DNA from: UBA2943 sp946534895
GTDB taxonomy: Bacteria > Bacillota > Clostridia > Christensenellales > Aristaeellaceae
Length of the DNA stretch: 64,000 nt
Direction of reading: 5' to 3'
Assembly: GCA_946534895.1 (NCBI GenBank)
Contig: CAMNDE010000008.1
Coordinates: 1 to 64,000, forward strand
In this document: positions 9,112-19,044 of the stretch, piece after piece
Numbering within the stretch: position 1 is the first letter of the stretch
Layout of the letters: the number at the start of each line of letters is the position of its first letter
Translations under genes and position numbers: made by a program
Notes under the pieces: generated by a model
Databases searched by the model: none
Seen by the model: only the letters and a program-made list of their open reading frames with translations
What the model was told of the DNA's origin: nothing

Positions 9112-9144
9112 AGACCCAACCCATCTGTATCGGAGTTTTTTCCC

Positions 9145-9792
9145 ATGAAATACGGTGAATCCACATTCGACGTGCTCTATCTTCTTTTTGCCGTCATCAG
9201 CGGCTGCCTGATTCTTCGCCGCGCGCACAACGGGACGGAAAAGCAGATGGGCCTTGCCACGCTGCTTCTGGGCTGCGGCGACGCCTTCCATCTGGTGCCC
9301 CGGGTACTGAACTACTTTGTGGACGCGGACTTCACCGCGGCCCTGGGTATCGGCAAGCTGGTCACGTCCATTACCATGACCATTTTCTATGTTCTCCTCT
9401 ATCATGTCTTTGTGAAACACTATAAGGTACAGGAGAGCAGAAAGCTCACGTACTGCGTCTATGCGCTTGCGCTTATTCGCATCGTTCTCTGCATCTTCCC
9501 GCAGAACGGCTGGCTGCAGAACTCGAGTGACATGACCTGGGGCATCATCCGCAATGTACCCTTCGTGATCCTCGGCGCCATCATCTGCTGGCTTTACTAT
9601 ACAAAGCGAGCAAATGACCGGACCTTCCGGTTCATGTGGATCTACATTCTCTTGTCCTTCCTGTTCTACATTCCGGTGGCCGTGTTTGCCGGCCTCGTTC
9701 CCATGCTGGGCATGCTGATGCTGCCCAAGACCATCTGCTACATCCTGATGATCTGTGCTTTCCTGAAAAGCACAGGCAGTGGAAAGAAGTAA
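9145..9792 (+). CDS. conserved membrane protein of unknown function
   Basis: 215 residues with about six hydrophobic helices: near residues 8-22, 35-48, 63-85, 100-117, 132-150 and 165-205. Charged residues are confined to short loops. No catalytic motif is recognised. It follows the deaminase gene by 33 nt and a double terminator comes next, so it probably ends the abgA-like/deaminase transcript. A transport or sensing role linked to those hydrolases is possible from position only. Confidence 0.6.
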   Translation: MKYGESTFDVLYLLFAVISGCLILRRAHNGTEKQMGLATLLLGCGDAFHLVPRVLNYFVDADFTAALGIGKLVTSITMTIFYVLLYHVFVKHYKVQESRKLTYCVYALALIRIVLCIFPQNGWLQNSSDMTWGIIRNVPFVILGAIICWLYYTKRANDRTFRFMWIYILLSFLFYIPVAVFAGLVPMLGMLMLPKTICYILMICAFLKSTGSGKK

Positions 9793-9877
9793 ACATACCG
9801 CCTCGAAAAGCCGACCATCCGTATCTGTATACGGACTGTGAAACCGTCCGGCTTAATCTCCTCACAATCTTTTCCGT

Positions 9878-9914
9878 AAACCCCGGCCGCATGTCCAGCA
9901 TGCGCCGGGGTTTT
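9878..9914 (+). terminator. rho-independent terminator
   Basis: AAACCCCGG..CGCATG pairs with CATGCG.CCGGGGTTT, followed by a short T run. It closes the rightward unit ending at 9792. Confidence 0.75.
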
Positions 9915-10010
9915 CCCGTGTTATCAGGCATTCATGGAAACACCGCACTATCGTCTTCGCAGAATTCTGTTTAGCAAAGTCCCAGGCCTACCGCCTGCCC
10001 ATAACCACAA

Positions 10011-10060
10011 CCGGAAAAAACCCGCAGGAATCACTCTACGCTTCCTGCGGGTTTTTCCGG
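10011..10060. terminator. bidirectional terminator between convergent units
   Basis: CCGGAAAAA.CCCGCAGGAA pairs with TTCCTGCGGGTTTTTCCGG, with T runs in both directions, so it can end transcripts from both sides. Apart from this and the preceding terminator, the 336-nt gap 9793-10128 shows nothing else. Confidence 0.8.
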
Positions 10061-10128
10061 CTCGCACGATCGAATAAGCATTCTGGTCATTCTACTGGGC
10101 GATCCTGTTTTTGCCACTTGACCGTCGC

Positions 10129-10980
10129 TTATGAACCGGATGGACCGCATACATATGCTTCCAATACCTGCGCCACACCATCCTCTGTGTTAGGCGGGGC
10201 CACGATGGCGGCATTTTCCTTCAGGGCGTCAGCACCGTTTTCCATCGCCACCGGAATTCCGGCGCATTCAAGCATCTCCAGATCATTGGTCTGATCGCCA
10301 AAAGCCATGATCTGAGATGTCTGCAGATGATAATGCTCCGCAAGAAAACGAACGGCCGCCCCTTTTCCCATACCCTGTCCCATGATTTCAAGATTCACCC
10401 TTGAAGAACTGGTAACCGACAAAGGCAGCTGAAGCAGCTCCTTTCTCAGCTTCTCAAGCGCATCCAGGTTCCTGGATTCAGCCGCATATTTGAGCGTCCT
10501 TGGCATGCCATGCAGATACATTGCCTCCACACTCTCTGAATAATGCTCTGTGAAACCATCCTCATCCGTCACAGCCTCCGGCATGGGACTGTATTCATCC
10601 GGTGTTTTCAGCCATGGTGAAAGATGTCCATTGATTTCATACACTGTATCCCGTGTATGGCATTGGATATTCATGCCGGACTTCAGCAGTATCTCAAGCG
10701 CCGCTCTCGAAACATCCACCGGAATTGTCTGTTCCATAAGTGTCGGGCCAAACCGGCCCGCCTCAATTCTTGCCCCGTTTGTTGCTATGATTGGGCTACT
10801 TCTGAGACCTGCTATTCCTGCTATGGCCCGAAGATTCAGGAAATTCCTGCCGCTGGCAAGCACCACAGGGATGCCTCTGGCTTCACAGGTCTGAATCGCT
10901 TTCCTAGTGCGCTCCGTCAGCACAGAATGCGGTGCAAACAGTGTTCCATCAAGGTCTGTAACAATCATGCGAACATCCAT
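10129..10980 (-). CDS. Cof-type HAD-superfamily phosphatase
   Basis: 283-residue cytosolic phosphatase of the Cof/YbjI-like branch of the HAD superfamily. Motif I is VTDLDGTL with the nucleophilic Asp, the SGR motif is LASGRNF, and motif IV is AFGDQTNDLEML. The insert between them is the large C2 cap typical of sugar-phosphate and FMN phosphatases. MDVRMIVTD was taken as the start because AGGAG lies 6 nt upstream; an ATG five codons earlier also has a weak site. It is the last gene of the leftward glycan operon, so a sugar-phosphate substrate is plausible. Confidence 0.8.
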   Translation of the reverse strand: MDVRMIVTDLDGTLFAPHSVLTERTRKAIQTCEARGIPVVLASGRNFLNLRAIAGIAGLRSSPIIATNGARIEAGRFGPTLMEQTIPVDVSRAALEILLKSGMNIQCHTRDTVYEINGHLSPWLKTPDEYSPMPEAVTDEDGFTEHYSESVEAMYLHGMPRTLKYAAESRNLDALEKLRKELLQLPLSVTSSSRVNLEIMGQGMGKGAAVRFLAEHYHLQTSQIMAFGDQTNDLEMLECAGIPVAMENGADALKENAAIVAPPNTEDGVAQVLEAYVCGPSGS

Positions 10981-11043
10981 TCCGCGCTCCTGCATGCTTC
11001 CTCATTCCTTCCTTCACCGGAACCGGTTCTGTCATATCCCTGA

Positions 11044-12312
11044 TTATGATTTACGCATCACGTCCTCAATATCTTCAATCGTCCGCGGAATTCCTGCCGA
11101 CAGGCATTCACACCCTTCTTCTGTCACCAGAAGATTATCCTCCAGCCTGAATCCGATCCCCCATTCCTCATGATAGATTCCCACATCAATGCAGAATACC
11201 ATGCCCGGTGCGATCGTAAGCGGCGTTTCCACCACATCATGAACATCATAGCCTACATGGTGAGCGCCTCCATGCCACATAAGCTTTCCAATATGTTCCA
11301 CCCGGTCCAGAGCGCCCGCTTCAACAAGGCGCTCTGCATTGTAAGCACGGATTTCCCTGTCTATCCCCGCCATTTCCATCCCCGGGTGCACTGTTTCAAA
11401 CATATGATTGCTGGTAGCCAGTGCACACTCATACAGAAGCCTCTGGCGTTCGCTGAAACGCCCGTTGCACGGCCAGCCTCTTGAGACATCTGTCATATGG
11501 TGATCCCACTGGGCGCCGACATCATTAAGAATCATATCCCCATCCATGGCCTGACCGGTATAACTGTAATAATGGATGCAGAAATTATTCCGGCCTGCGG
11601 AAATGATGGACGGAAATCCCGGCCCCTGCGGTCCATACTGACCCAGGGCATGATCAAACTCTGCCTTGTACTGGTATTCATACATGCCGGGCCGTGATGC
11701 CCGCATCATGGCCTGAATCCCTGCACAGGTAATCTCCTCCGCCTTCCGCATCGCTTCTATCTCGCAGGGTGCCTTGATCAGGCGCAGGCGGCGTATCAGG
11801 GCGTCCGCATTCTCCACTTTCAGATAGGGATACTCACGCTGAGCCTTGCTCAGAAAGGCATGAGCCGGGAAAAGCCGGTCTTCAGGATGTGCCCTGTATA
11901 CATCCAGATACAGGTGTTCCGGGCGCGGCATGCTCACAGAATAGGACCCCGATGCTAGCAGCGCATGCATATCCCGTTCAAACTGCCCGACAGGACGGAC
12001 GTCGGCAATACCTGACTGCTCGAATGCTTCATCCGGCGTCACCCTGCGTCCCGTCCATCGCTCTGCCATAGGATCCGGAGGAAGAATATACAGAGTTTCC
12101 GCCACTTCCCCGTCATTGCCCACCATTGCGGCCAGCACCGCCTCCTTGCAGGTCAGTCCGGTCAGGTAGACAAAGCTTCTGTGTGCAAAGAAAGGATAGT
12201 ATTCATCATTGGTACGGATGACTTCCTCACCTGAAAACATGAGAATCAGGGAATTCGGCTTCATCATCGCATAAAGTCTTTTCCGATTGTCAGTATGAAA
12301 CTGTCTGTCCAT
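11044..12312 (-). CDS. M24-family metallopeptidase, Xaa-Pro aminopeptidase (PepP-like)
   Basis: 422-residue peptidase that removes an N-terminal residue preceding proline. The N-terminal ~150 residues match the aminopeptidase P N-domain (SEFAHRS-like FFAHRSFVYLTGL). The metal site reads NDVGAQ..TDVSR for the two Asp ligands, HGGAHHVGYDVHD for the His and FRLEDN for one Glu. The other Glu, in the usual VEPG motif, is replaced by Asp (CIDVGIY), which keeps the charge but is not canonical. It lies inside the glycan operon with a 54-nt gap after the GH31 gene, an odd companion for glycosidases. Confidence 0.82.
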   Translation of the reverse strand: MDRQFHTDNRKRLYAMMKPNSLILMFSGEEVIRTNDEYYPFFAHRSFVYLTGLTCKEAVLAAMVGNDGEVAETLYILPPDPMAERWTGRRVTPDEAFEQSGIADVRPVGQFERDMHALLASGSYSVSMPRPEHLYLDVYRAHPEDRLFPAHAFLSKAQREYPYLKVENADALIRRLRLIKAPCEIEAMRKAEEITCAGIQAMMRASRPGMYEYQYKAEFDHALGQYGPQGPGFPSIISAGRNNFCIHYYSYTGQAMDGDMILNDVGAQWDHHMTDVSRGWPCNGRFSERQRLLYECALATSNHMFETVHPGMEMAGIDREIRAYNAERLVEAGALDRVEHIGKLMWHGGAHHVGYDVHDVVETPLTIAPGMVFCIDVGIYHEEWGIGFRLEDNLLVTEEGCECLSAGIPRTIEDIEDVMRKS

Positions 12313-12366
12313 TTCCTTTCACCTCATCATCAAATGATGGCTGTCACACGGTCATATCGTCTCTGT

Positions 12367-14379
12367 TCAGCCATTGCGTCCAACCAGTTCTGCATGCGTA
12401 CCGGCACGGAAAAACACGGGAATGGTCCCAATCGGACATGCTGCGGTCACATGCTGTCCACCCTGATACATCCTGCCATCCAGCATACAGGTCCACTCCG
12501 CTCCTGCAGGCAGGTATACAGACCTCCGGGTTATCCCGGGTGCAAGCACCGGAGCCACCAGCATGTCCGGGCCGAACATATACTGATCCGTCAGCACCCA
12601 GCACGCATCGTCCTCCGGAAACTCATAGAACATGGTGCGCATTACCGGATCCCCGGTCTCATGGGCCTGCAGCATCAGCAGACGGACATAATCGCGCATG
12701 CTTTCCCGCAGCTGCAGGTATTTCACCATGATTGCATAGGCATCCTCACCAAAACTCCATACTTCATTCGGAGAACCGGTAAACAATGCAGAGCTTCCGT
12801 CCTGCCGCTTCAGGGGCGTATCCGGCAGCCGGTCTCCGTGCAGACGCATGACAGGACAAAATGTACCCCACTCAAACCAACGTACAAGCAGTTCCCGGAA
12901 CGCCGGATCCTCCGGCCTTCCGTCCTCAAACCCGCCAATATCACTGTTCCACCAGGGAATGCCTGCCAGGGAAATACTCAGACCCGCACACAGCTGCCGC
13001 CGCATGGATTCCCATGTACTTGAAATATCACCGCTCCATACCAGTGCTCCATAGCGCTGGGACCCTGCCCAGGCGCAGCGGATCAGATTCACTATTTCTT
13101 TCTGTCCCTGTGCCTGCTGGCCTTCATAGAACGCCCTGGCAAAGCGCTGCGGATAGATATTGCTCACTTCTTCAGCCGTTCCTTCCGCATACTGATACAG
13201 GTCAAAATCATACACGCCATACTCAGGCTCCGCCTCATCCAGCCAGAACACCCGGACACCCAGATCATAATAATGTTTCCGGCACTTCTCCCATACATAG
13301 GCACGGGTGCGCGGATTGGTCGCGTCCAGAAACACGCTGTCTTCCGGAAACTGCATGGTCACAGGATTCCCCCGCACTGTGCGGACCAGCAGGCCTTCGT
13401 CGCGCATTTCCACATAGTTCTCACTGCGCAGGGATATCTGCGGCCATACACTGACCATCAGCTCTGTTCCCATGTCTTTCAGTTCACGGACCATGGCCGC
13501 GGGGTCCGGAAAGAACTCTTCCTCGAACCGGAAATCCCCCATATGCCTCCAGTGAAAGAAATCGCAGGCGATCACATCCAGCGGAAGTCCGCGCCGCCGG
13601 TATTCCCGTGCCGTCTCCAGAAGCTGTTCCTGGTTCCAGTAGCGAAGCCGACTCTGCCAGAAGCCGAGTCCGAACTCCGGCATCATAGGTGCCGTACCCA
13701 CCACCCGGGCAAAGGCATGCTCAAGCACGCGGGGTGTATTCCCGGCTGTGATCCAGTAATCCATCTGCTGCGTAACCTCAGCGCTCCACTCCATAAAGTT
13801 TCTGGCAAACACTGCTCGGCCCACAGCCGGATTATGCCAGAAGAAACCATATCCTGCCGAGGAGATGACGAAGGGAACGGAAGCCTGGGTATTATGCTGT
13901 GAAAGAGAGAGCATGCAGTTTTTCCGGTTCAGTTCTTCTGTCTGATACTCTCCCATGCCGAAAAGCTTTTCTTCCGGATCACTTTCAAACGTCACCTTCA
14001 GTGCAGAGCATCCGCCTGACAGTGTCTTCCAGTGGCGGCATCGCAGCTTCCAGCCTCCCTGATATCCTGCTTCCCGCAGAAGTTCACGGCCCTCTCCATT
14101 GCGGTACACAATCTGAACGTTCCGGAACCATGAGTCATAGAACACTTCTGCCGTGATCCAGCCATTGGTTATCGAAGCCTGCATCTGATCCTCCCGGATG
14201 CAGACAGACACAGCCTGCGCCACCTCCGGTTTCGGAAGCAATGCCCAGTCCCAGTCCAGAATCGGCCCCATCATGCGGGCACGCACGCGCAGACTGTCAT
14301 CTCCCCAGGCTTCCAGACGAAGGATTTCCGGTCCAACGCGGATCAGGAGTGCATCCCCTGAGCTTTCAAACCTTGCCAT
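12367..14379 (-). CDS. glycoside hydrolase family 31 (alpha-xylosidase/alpha-glucosidase type)
   Basis: 670-residue TIM-barrel alpha-glycosidase without a signal peptide, so probably cytosolic. The nucleophile is Asp381 in FWLDEAEPEYG, and the acid/base is Asp451 in WSGDISSTWESM. The segment PEFGLGFWQSRLRYWNQEQ marks the alpha-xylosidase-like branch of GH31 rather than typical maltases. The ATG follows AAGGAGCGTGT. It starts 10 nt after the stop of the GH127 gene, so they are co-transcribed. Together with GH127 this suggests breakdown of arabinose- and xylose-bearing oligosaccharides brought in by the upstream transporter; substrate is inferred. Confidence 0.85.
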   Translation of the reverse strand: MARFESSGDALLIRVGPEILRLEAWGDDSLRVRARMMGPILDWDWALLPKPEVAQAVSVCIREDQMQASITNGWITAEVFYDSWFRNVQIVYRNGEGRELLREAGYQGGWKLRCRHWKTLSGGCSALKVTFESDPEEKLFGMGEYQTEELNRKNCMLSLSQHNTQASVPFVISSAGYGFFWHNPAVGRAVFARNFMEWSAEVTQQMDYWITAGNTPRVLEHAFARVVGTAPMMPEFGLGFWQSRLRYWNQEQLLETAREYRRRGLPLDVIACDFFHWRHMGDFRFEEEFFPDPAAMVRELKDMGTELMVSVWPQISLRSENYVEMRDEGLLVRTVRGNPVTMQFPEDSVFLDATNPRTRAYVWEKCRKHYYDLGVRVFWLDEAEPEYGVYDFDLYQYAEGTAEEVSNIYPQRFARAFYEGQQAQGQKEIVNLIRCAWAGSQRYGALVWSGDISSTWESMRRQLCAGLSISLAGIPWWNSDIGGFEDGRPEDPAFRELLVRWFEWGTFCPVMRLHGDRLPDTPLKRQDGSSALFTGSPNEVWSFGEDAYAIMVKYLQLRESMRDYVRLLMLQAHETGDPVMRTMFYEFPEDDACWVLTDQYMFGPDMLVAPVLAPGITRRSVYLPAGAEWTCMLDGRMYQGGQHVTAACPIGTIPVFFRAGTHAELVGRNG

Positions 14380-14388
14380 ACACGCTCC

Positions 14389-16296
14389 TTATGCACGCAG
14401 CCAGACAGACATTTCGCCCTCGCCACGATTGTTCCACAGGTGATACGGAATCAGTGTCACCTGCGTTTCCTTTTCCTTCACGCCCGATATATCGCGGTAC
14501 AGGACACCGTCTGCAAATGCTTCCGGATCTGTTCTCCATCCTTCCGCCTGGATTACCCGGATGCCGCCAAACAGGTCAGACTTCTCCACAGACAGAGGTG
14601 CATTCACATTCAGCCGGATATCCTGCAGATCTTTTCCGTTATCCGCCTCTTCCGCGCAATAGACAAAGGGCCCGCGAAGTACACATACCTTTCCGCAATC
14701 TTCCTGCACATGCGGATTGGCGGCGATCACCTGAGGCTTCATGGCAAAACTGATTCTGAGCGTTCCGCCGGGCGGCAAAGTGAGGAAGGCATAACCCTGG
14801 CGTTCCTGCCAAAAACATGACTGTCCATCCAGTTGTATGTCAAAGCTGCCGGCGTATCCGGGAATACGCAATGCCAGGTCCACAGCCCGTTCCGATGCAG
14901 CATGGATCTCTGCTTCGCCTTCCCACGGCATTTCCGTCTTGATCTCCAGAATGCTTCCGCCGCCCAGATCAATCTGGCTGCCGACATACAGATGCAGATA
15001 GATTCTTTCGTCCATGCGCGTGGCCACATATCCGCCGAGTCCGGTCAGTGTGCGGATCACATTGGGCGGGCAGCAGGCACATCCGAACCACTTGACGCGG
15101 CTGGGCTCCACATCTGCCAGGTCTGCACGGAACCTTGCAGTTTCGGGCCGAATCTGAAGCGGATTGACATAGAAATAATGCTCACCGTCCACCGCTATTC
15201 CACTTAGCACATTGTTATACAGTGCCCGCTCCATGATGTCCGCATACTCAGCTTTCGGATCCAGCCGGAGCATGCGCAGTGCCCACATGGCGAGTCCCAC
15301 AGAAGCGCAGGTCTCAGTGTAGCAGGTATCATTGGGAAGGTCGTAGTCAATGGTGAAGCGTTCTCCGGCGCCCTGAGAACCTACACCACCTGTGATATAC
15401 ATCCGCCTGCGGGTCACATTGTTCCACAGTCTCTCCAGGGCTGCTTTCAGATCCTGTGCTCCGGTGGCCAGCGCCACATCCGCGGCACCGGTAAACAGAT
15501 ACATGGCGCGCACCGCATGTCCTTCCGCACTCTCCTGCTCCGTCAGCGGCTTATGCGCCTGATAATAACTCGCATCCAGGCTCCGGTCTTTTTCCGCATA
15601 CTCCCGGTATACGGGATCATTCTCCTTGAAACCAGGTACAGCCGCCCTGGCCCGGATGAAATAATCCGCCAGGCGCAGATACTTTTCGTCCTGTTTCAGC
15701 GCATATGCCTTCATAAGGGCCAGTTCAATCTCTTCGTGACCCGGATATCCTTCCGTCTTTCCCGGGCCCTTTCCAAACGTGGCATCTATCAGATCCACCA
15801 AGCGATCCATGACCTTCATGAACCGGTCATCCCCAGTCACCTGCGTATATGCCACCGCAGCTTCCAGCATGTGCCCGGCGCAGTACAGTTCATGGCCATG
15901 AGCAAGCTCTTTCCATTTGCGGTCCGGCTTTTTGAGAATATAGTGCGTATCCAGATAGCCATCCGGCTGCTGTGCCTTTTCCAGCAGTCCGATTGCCTCG
16001 TCCAGATGGGCGCGGATTTCCGGACTGTCCCGGTACATCAGGCTGAAAGATGCCGCTTCCATCCATTTTGCCAGATCACTGTCCTGAAACTGGCGCCCTC
16101 CGAACTCACCTTCCTCAAGTCCCGCCGCAATTCGGAAATTCATCACAGCATGACTTTTCTCCGCCCCCGGCTCCGCATCATTGAGCACCCGCCACTGGTA
16201 CGGAATGACACGCTCCACTGCATTGAGAATCCGGCTGTCCCAAAACGGGTCAGATACCCGCACACTGTTTATCGGTAGCGAATGATTGTCAAACAT
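14389..16296 (-). CDS. glycoside hydrolase family 127, beta-L-arabinofuranosidase
   Basis: 635-residue enzyme with an (alpha/alpha)6 barrel that releases terminal beta-L-arabinofuranose. The zinc-cysteine catalytic centre of the family is intact: Glu328 and Cys330 in CYTETCASVG, and Cys408/Cys409 in CACCPPN, corresponding to the Glu, Cys, nucleophile Cys and adjacent Cys of HypBA1. The N-terminal VSDPFWDSR and HELYCAGH motifs also fit. There is no signal peptide. Its start lies 8 nt inside the end of the DUF5695-like gene, implying coupled translation. The product, L-arabinose, is the likely link to the LacI control upstream. Confidence 0.9.
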   Translation of the reverse strand: MFDNHSLPINSVRVSDPFWDSRILNAVERVIPYQWRVLNDAEPGAEKSHAVMNFRIAAGLEEGEFGGRQFQDSDLAKWMEAASFSLMYRDSPEIRAHLDEAIGLLEKAQQPDGYLDTHYILKKPDRKWKELAHGHELYCAGHMLEAAVAYTQVTGDDRFMKVMDRLVDLIDATFGKGPGKTEGYPGHEEIELALMKAYALKQDEKYLRLADYFIRARAAVPGFKENDPVYREYAEKDRSLDASYYQAHKPLTEQESAEGHAVRAMYLFTGAADVALATGAQDLKAALERLWNNVTRRRMYITGGVGSQGAGERFTIDYDLPNDTCYTETCASVGLAMWALRMLRLDPKAEYADIMERALYNNVLSGIAVDGEHYFYVNPLQIRPETARFRADLADVEPSRVKWFGCACCPPNVIRTLTGLGGYVATRMDERIYLHLYVGSQIDLGGGSILEIKTEMPWEGEAEIHAASERAVDLALRIPGYAGSFDIQLDGQSCFWQERQGYAFLTLPPGGTLRISFAMKPQVIAANPHVQEDCGKVCVLRGPFVYCAEEADNGKDLQDIRLNVNAPLSVEKSDLFGGIRVIQAEGWRTDPEAFADGVLYRDISGVKEKETQVTLIPYHLWNNRGEGEMSVWLRA

Positions 16297-18946
16297 CTTC
16301 TGTCCCCTCCTCTGTCAGCTTATCCGCAAGATCACCGATCCAGTCAGGCATCGGCCAGCACAGGACCAAGTGTTCGCCATCCCTGCTGCATTCTGTGTCC
16401 TGACACGCCTGTCTGCTCCAGCTCCGTCCACACCGGCTTTCCAACGTAACCTGGACCTCTGTCTGCTTCCGGGCAGGATACGGCTTCAGTTCCATCTCCA
16501 ACATTCCGCTGTCTCTGTTCACAGTCAGCTTTTCGATCTGTGCGTTCTCCGCCAGCACATGCATTTTTGCCTGCATGGTAATGAAATGCATGCGCCTTCG
16601 AACACCGTCTGCGGGACGGATACTGATCCGGTTTCCCGCTCTTTCCAAGTGCGCTCCCACCAGCACCGGTCCAAATAACGGATCCAGGGCGGCATACGAA
16701 CAGGCACCCCGCAGATAACCGCAGTAACCCAGATCAATCTCACAGGAATAATACCAGCTTCCCCCATGATGCTTCTGCTGAAGCCAGGTTTCGCCGAGGA
16801 AAGACGGTTCGAAGCCACCGCCTGCCGCTCCGTCACTTTCCTTTCCCGGGTACCAGAAGCCATACGCACTCCTGGCGTCCCCACTGTTCAGCAGAGCCCA
16901 GGAACTCATCAGGGATCCGTATCCCAGCCTCAGATACGGGAACGGGTTCTCCGCATGGTACAGCGCATACTGCATTACGGCCCAGCCGCCCATCTGAGAC
17001 ATGTAGCTGAGCGTATAATGCAAATTATCCCCACGGATATCCGATCCATAAAGCCCATACCCCGGCTCCAGAACGCCCCGGCATGCGATATTGCACTGCA
17101 TCTGCCGGTGCAGAAACTGTTCCGCCTGAACCGGCGAGATCTCCCGGTCCTCCATTCTTGCCCCGCTGTCGGCCACGGAAATCTTCTGTGCCCGATCCGC
17201 CAGTGCCTGGGTGGACTCAAAGCCAGTGGTGTCAAAAGGATATTCCGAACCGAACACGTCTGCCTGTCGATGGACAAACGTGTAGGCCTTCCGGTTCCAC
17301 AGCCGTTCCAGACGCCGTTTCAGGTCCCTTAACTGTTCATGCTCCAGCGCATCCAGGATCTCCTCTGTCACCAGTTCATTGTAAAGTCCCGTGCCAAAGG
17401 CACTCCAGCCATCCAGTTCCAGAGGCACAGTGTACATGGCGATGAGCGTGCGCGCTGCCCTGCACAGATAGGTCAGTCTATCCTGAGTGAGTGGTGCTGC
17501 GGGATCATGCAGAACAATTCTGTACAGACTGAAATACATAAGTGCCAGATGAGGATAATCATAGATACGCCATATATGCTCCCGGCCTTTGACATCCGGA
17601 TCCGGACTGTCACGCAGCTGCTTCCAGTCCGGGATCCCGTAGATCGCGTACGGATATCCTTCCTCCTCTGTACACTGAAGCCCGCCCCAGACGAAACGCT
17701 CCACATACCGGTCAAGCGCTCGGATTTCCGCTTCTTCCGGAATCTCTGCATTTTTCGCAGCCAGAAACGCCGGCTTGCTCAGCCCCGGATCGTCACAGGT
17801 CACTTCATAAATACGCCATCCATGAATTCTGTCATAGTCATCCGGCCCGAGCATTTTGTGCGTGTCATTGCTCCATTCCGCCAGAAGACCGTCATACCAT
17901 TTATCCGGATCCCTGTGCTGATGTGCTGCAATGAACGCCCCGCGTTTCCTCAGCATAACCAAAAGCGGTTCTGTGGAAAAGAAATCCAGGTTCATGCTCC
18001 TTCCATCCCCGCTTACGAGCCAGACTGTCTGCTCTCCGAGATCCCGGAAACAGATTTCATAGTTACTCCGTTTTCCCGCCTCCCAAGTCCGAAGCAGGGA
18101 GGCGCCTTCCGGCAGCTGCAGCTGAGGGTTTTCCCATGCAGTGTCCACGCTCAGCCGCACCTTCTCCCCGCGGGGCACCGTCATGCCCGGAAGCACCTGG
18201 ATGTCCGCGCTTTCCCCGGCAAGCATTTCCCTGGCCCGCTCCTGGTCTTCCGCCCAGGCAAAGCGAAGCACATACTCCGCTTTTTCGCCCGGCGCAAGCA
18301 TGCAGGTATGGGACGGCAGATGCAGGCGGGCACCCTGGCGTTCTGCCTCCTCCCGCACGGTGCTCGCTTCCGGATAGAGCGCAAAAGCACCGCGCTTTCC
18401 CTCTGGCGTCATATACAGCATCCGGGTACTGCCCCTGGGCGTGATCAGCAGAAGCGGACCGTGCCCGTCACAGTAACCGGCGGTAATCCGTGTCCCATGT
18501 CCTCCGACGAACAGCTTCGCAATGACCTTGTCCGCCGCCTTTCCACCCCATGCGAAATCCGAGTCAAAGGAAAACAGCAGCCCCAGATCCAGTATATGGA
18601 CCGGGCGGCCGGACACATTGCAGATGCGCAGCGTCCAGGTAAGTCCGTCATCCGCGCTCCACAGATTCTCCTGATACAGATCCTCATTCCGGGAAAACCG
18701 TGTCATAAGTGCACATCCGCAGTTCGTCTCTTCATATGTCTCTTCATCCACCGCCCCGGTTTCCGCCTTTTTCCGCTGCCCATCCATCTCGTAAACCACG
18801 CGTATCTTTCCAGTTCCCTGGTCAGCCCGGAAAAAACCGCTTTCGCGGGCTGAAGATACATTCGCCCCCGGCATAATGGAAGTGAGCAGGCCATCGGAGA
18901 TCCGGGCATGCATGCGGGATGTAACCAGTTCAAACTGTCCTGCCAT
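16289..18946 (-). CDS. large DUF5695-like protein, candidate glycan-active protein
   Basis: 885 residues, no signal peptide. The N-terminal ~330 residues look beta-rich (a sugar-binding or jelly-roll type region). From about 390 on, Trp/Tyr-rich helical segments such as AWMYALYHAENP-like stretches and a C-terminal beta cap suggest an (alpha/alpha) toroid, as in many polysaccharide lyases and glycosidases. I place it with DUF5695 from overall style and length; no catalytic residues are known to me. It is first of the enzymes after the transporter genes and overlaps the GH127 start, so a role in opening the imported oligosaccharide is a reasonable inference. Confidence 0.55.
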   Translation of the reverse strand: MAGQFELVTSRMHARISDGLLTSIMPGANVSSARESGFFRADQGTGKIRVVYEMDGQRKKAETGAVDEETYEETNCGCALMTRFSRNEDLYQENLWSADDGLTWTLRICNVSGRPVHILDLGLLFSFDSDFAWGGKAADKVIAKLFVGGHGTRITAGYCDGHGPLLLITPRGSTRMLYMTPEGKRGAFALYPEASTVREEAERQGARLHLPSHTCMLAPGEKAEYVLRFAWAEDQERAREMLAGESADIQVLPGMTVPRGEKVRLSVDTAWENPQLQLPEGASLLRTWEAGKRSNYEICFRDLGEQTVWLVSGDGRSMNLDFFSTEPLLVMLRKRGAFIAAHQHRDPDKWYDGLLAEWSNDTHKMLGPDDYDRIHGWRIYEVTCDDPGLSKPAFLAAKNAEIPEEAEIRALDRYVERFVWGGLQCTEEEGYPYAIYGIPDWKQLRDSPDPDVKGREHIWRIYDYPHLALMYFSLYRIVLHDPAAPLTQDRLTYLCRAARTLIAMYTVPLELDGWSAFGTGLYNELVTEEILDALEHEQLRDLKRRLERLWNRKAYTFVHRQADVFGSEYPFDTTGFESTQALADRAQKISVADSGARMEDREISPVQAEQFLHRQMQCNIACRGVLEPGYGLYGSDIRGDNLHYTLSYMSQMGGWAVMQYALYHAENPFPYLRLGYGSLMSSWALLNSGDARSAYGFWYPGKESDGAAGGGFEPSFLGETWLQQKHHGGSWYYSCEIDLGYCGYLRGACSYAALDPLFGPVLVGAHLERAGNRISIRPADGVRRRMHFITMQAKMHVLAENAQIEKLTVNRDSGMLEMELKPYPARKQTEVQVTLESRCGRSWSRQACQDTECSRDGEHLVLCWPMPDWIGDLADKLTEEGTEDV

Positions 18947-18977
18947 GCGCTGCCTCCTTTCTGTTCCGGCATATAAA

Positions 18978-19005
18978 GGGGGAAGCCCGAAAACGGACTT
19001 CCCCC
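18978..19005 (-). terminator. hairpin between binding-protein gene and enzyme genes
   Basis: On the minus strand GGGGGAAGTCCG pairs with CGGGCTTCCCCC (one mismatch) around TTTT, followed by only TTTA. It sits directly after the binding-protein gene and probably attenuates rather than stops transcription into the enzyme genes. Confidence 0.6.
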
Positions 19006-19044
19006 ATCTTCAGGGAATCGCTTGTTCGAAATGATCCCTCTGAC

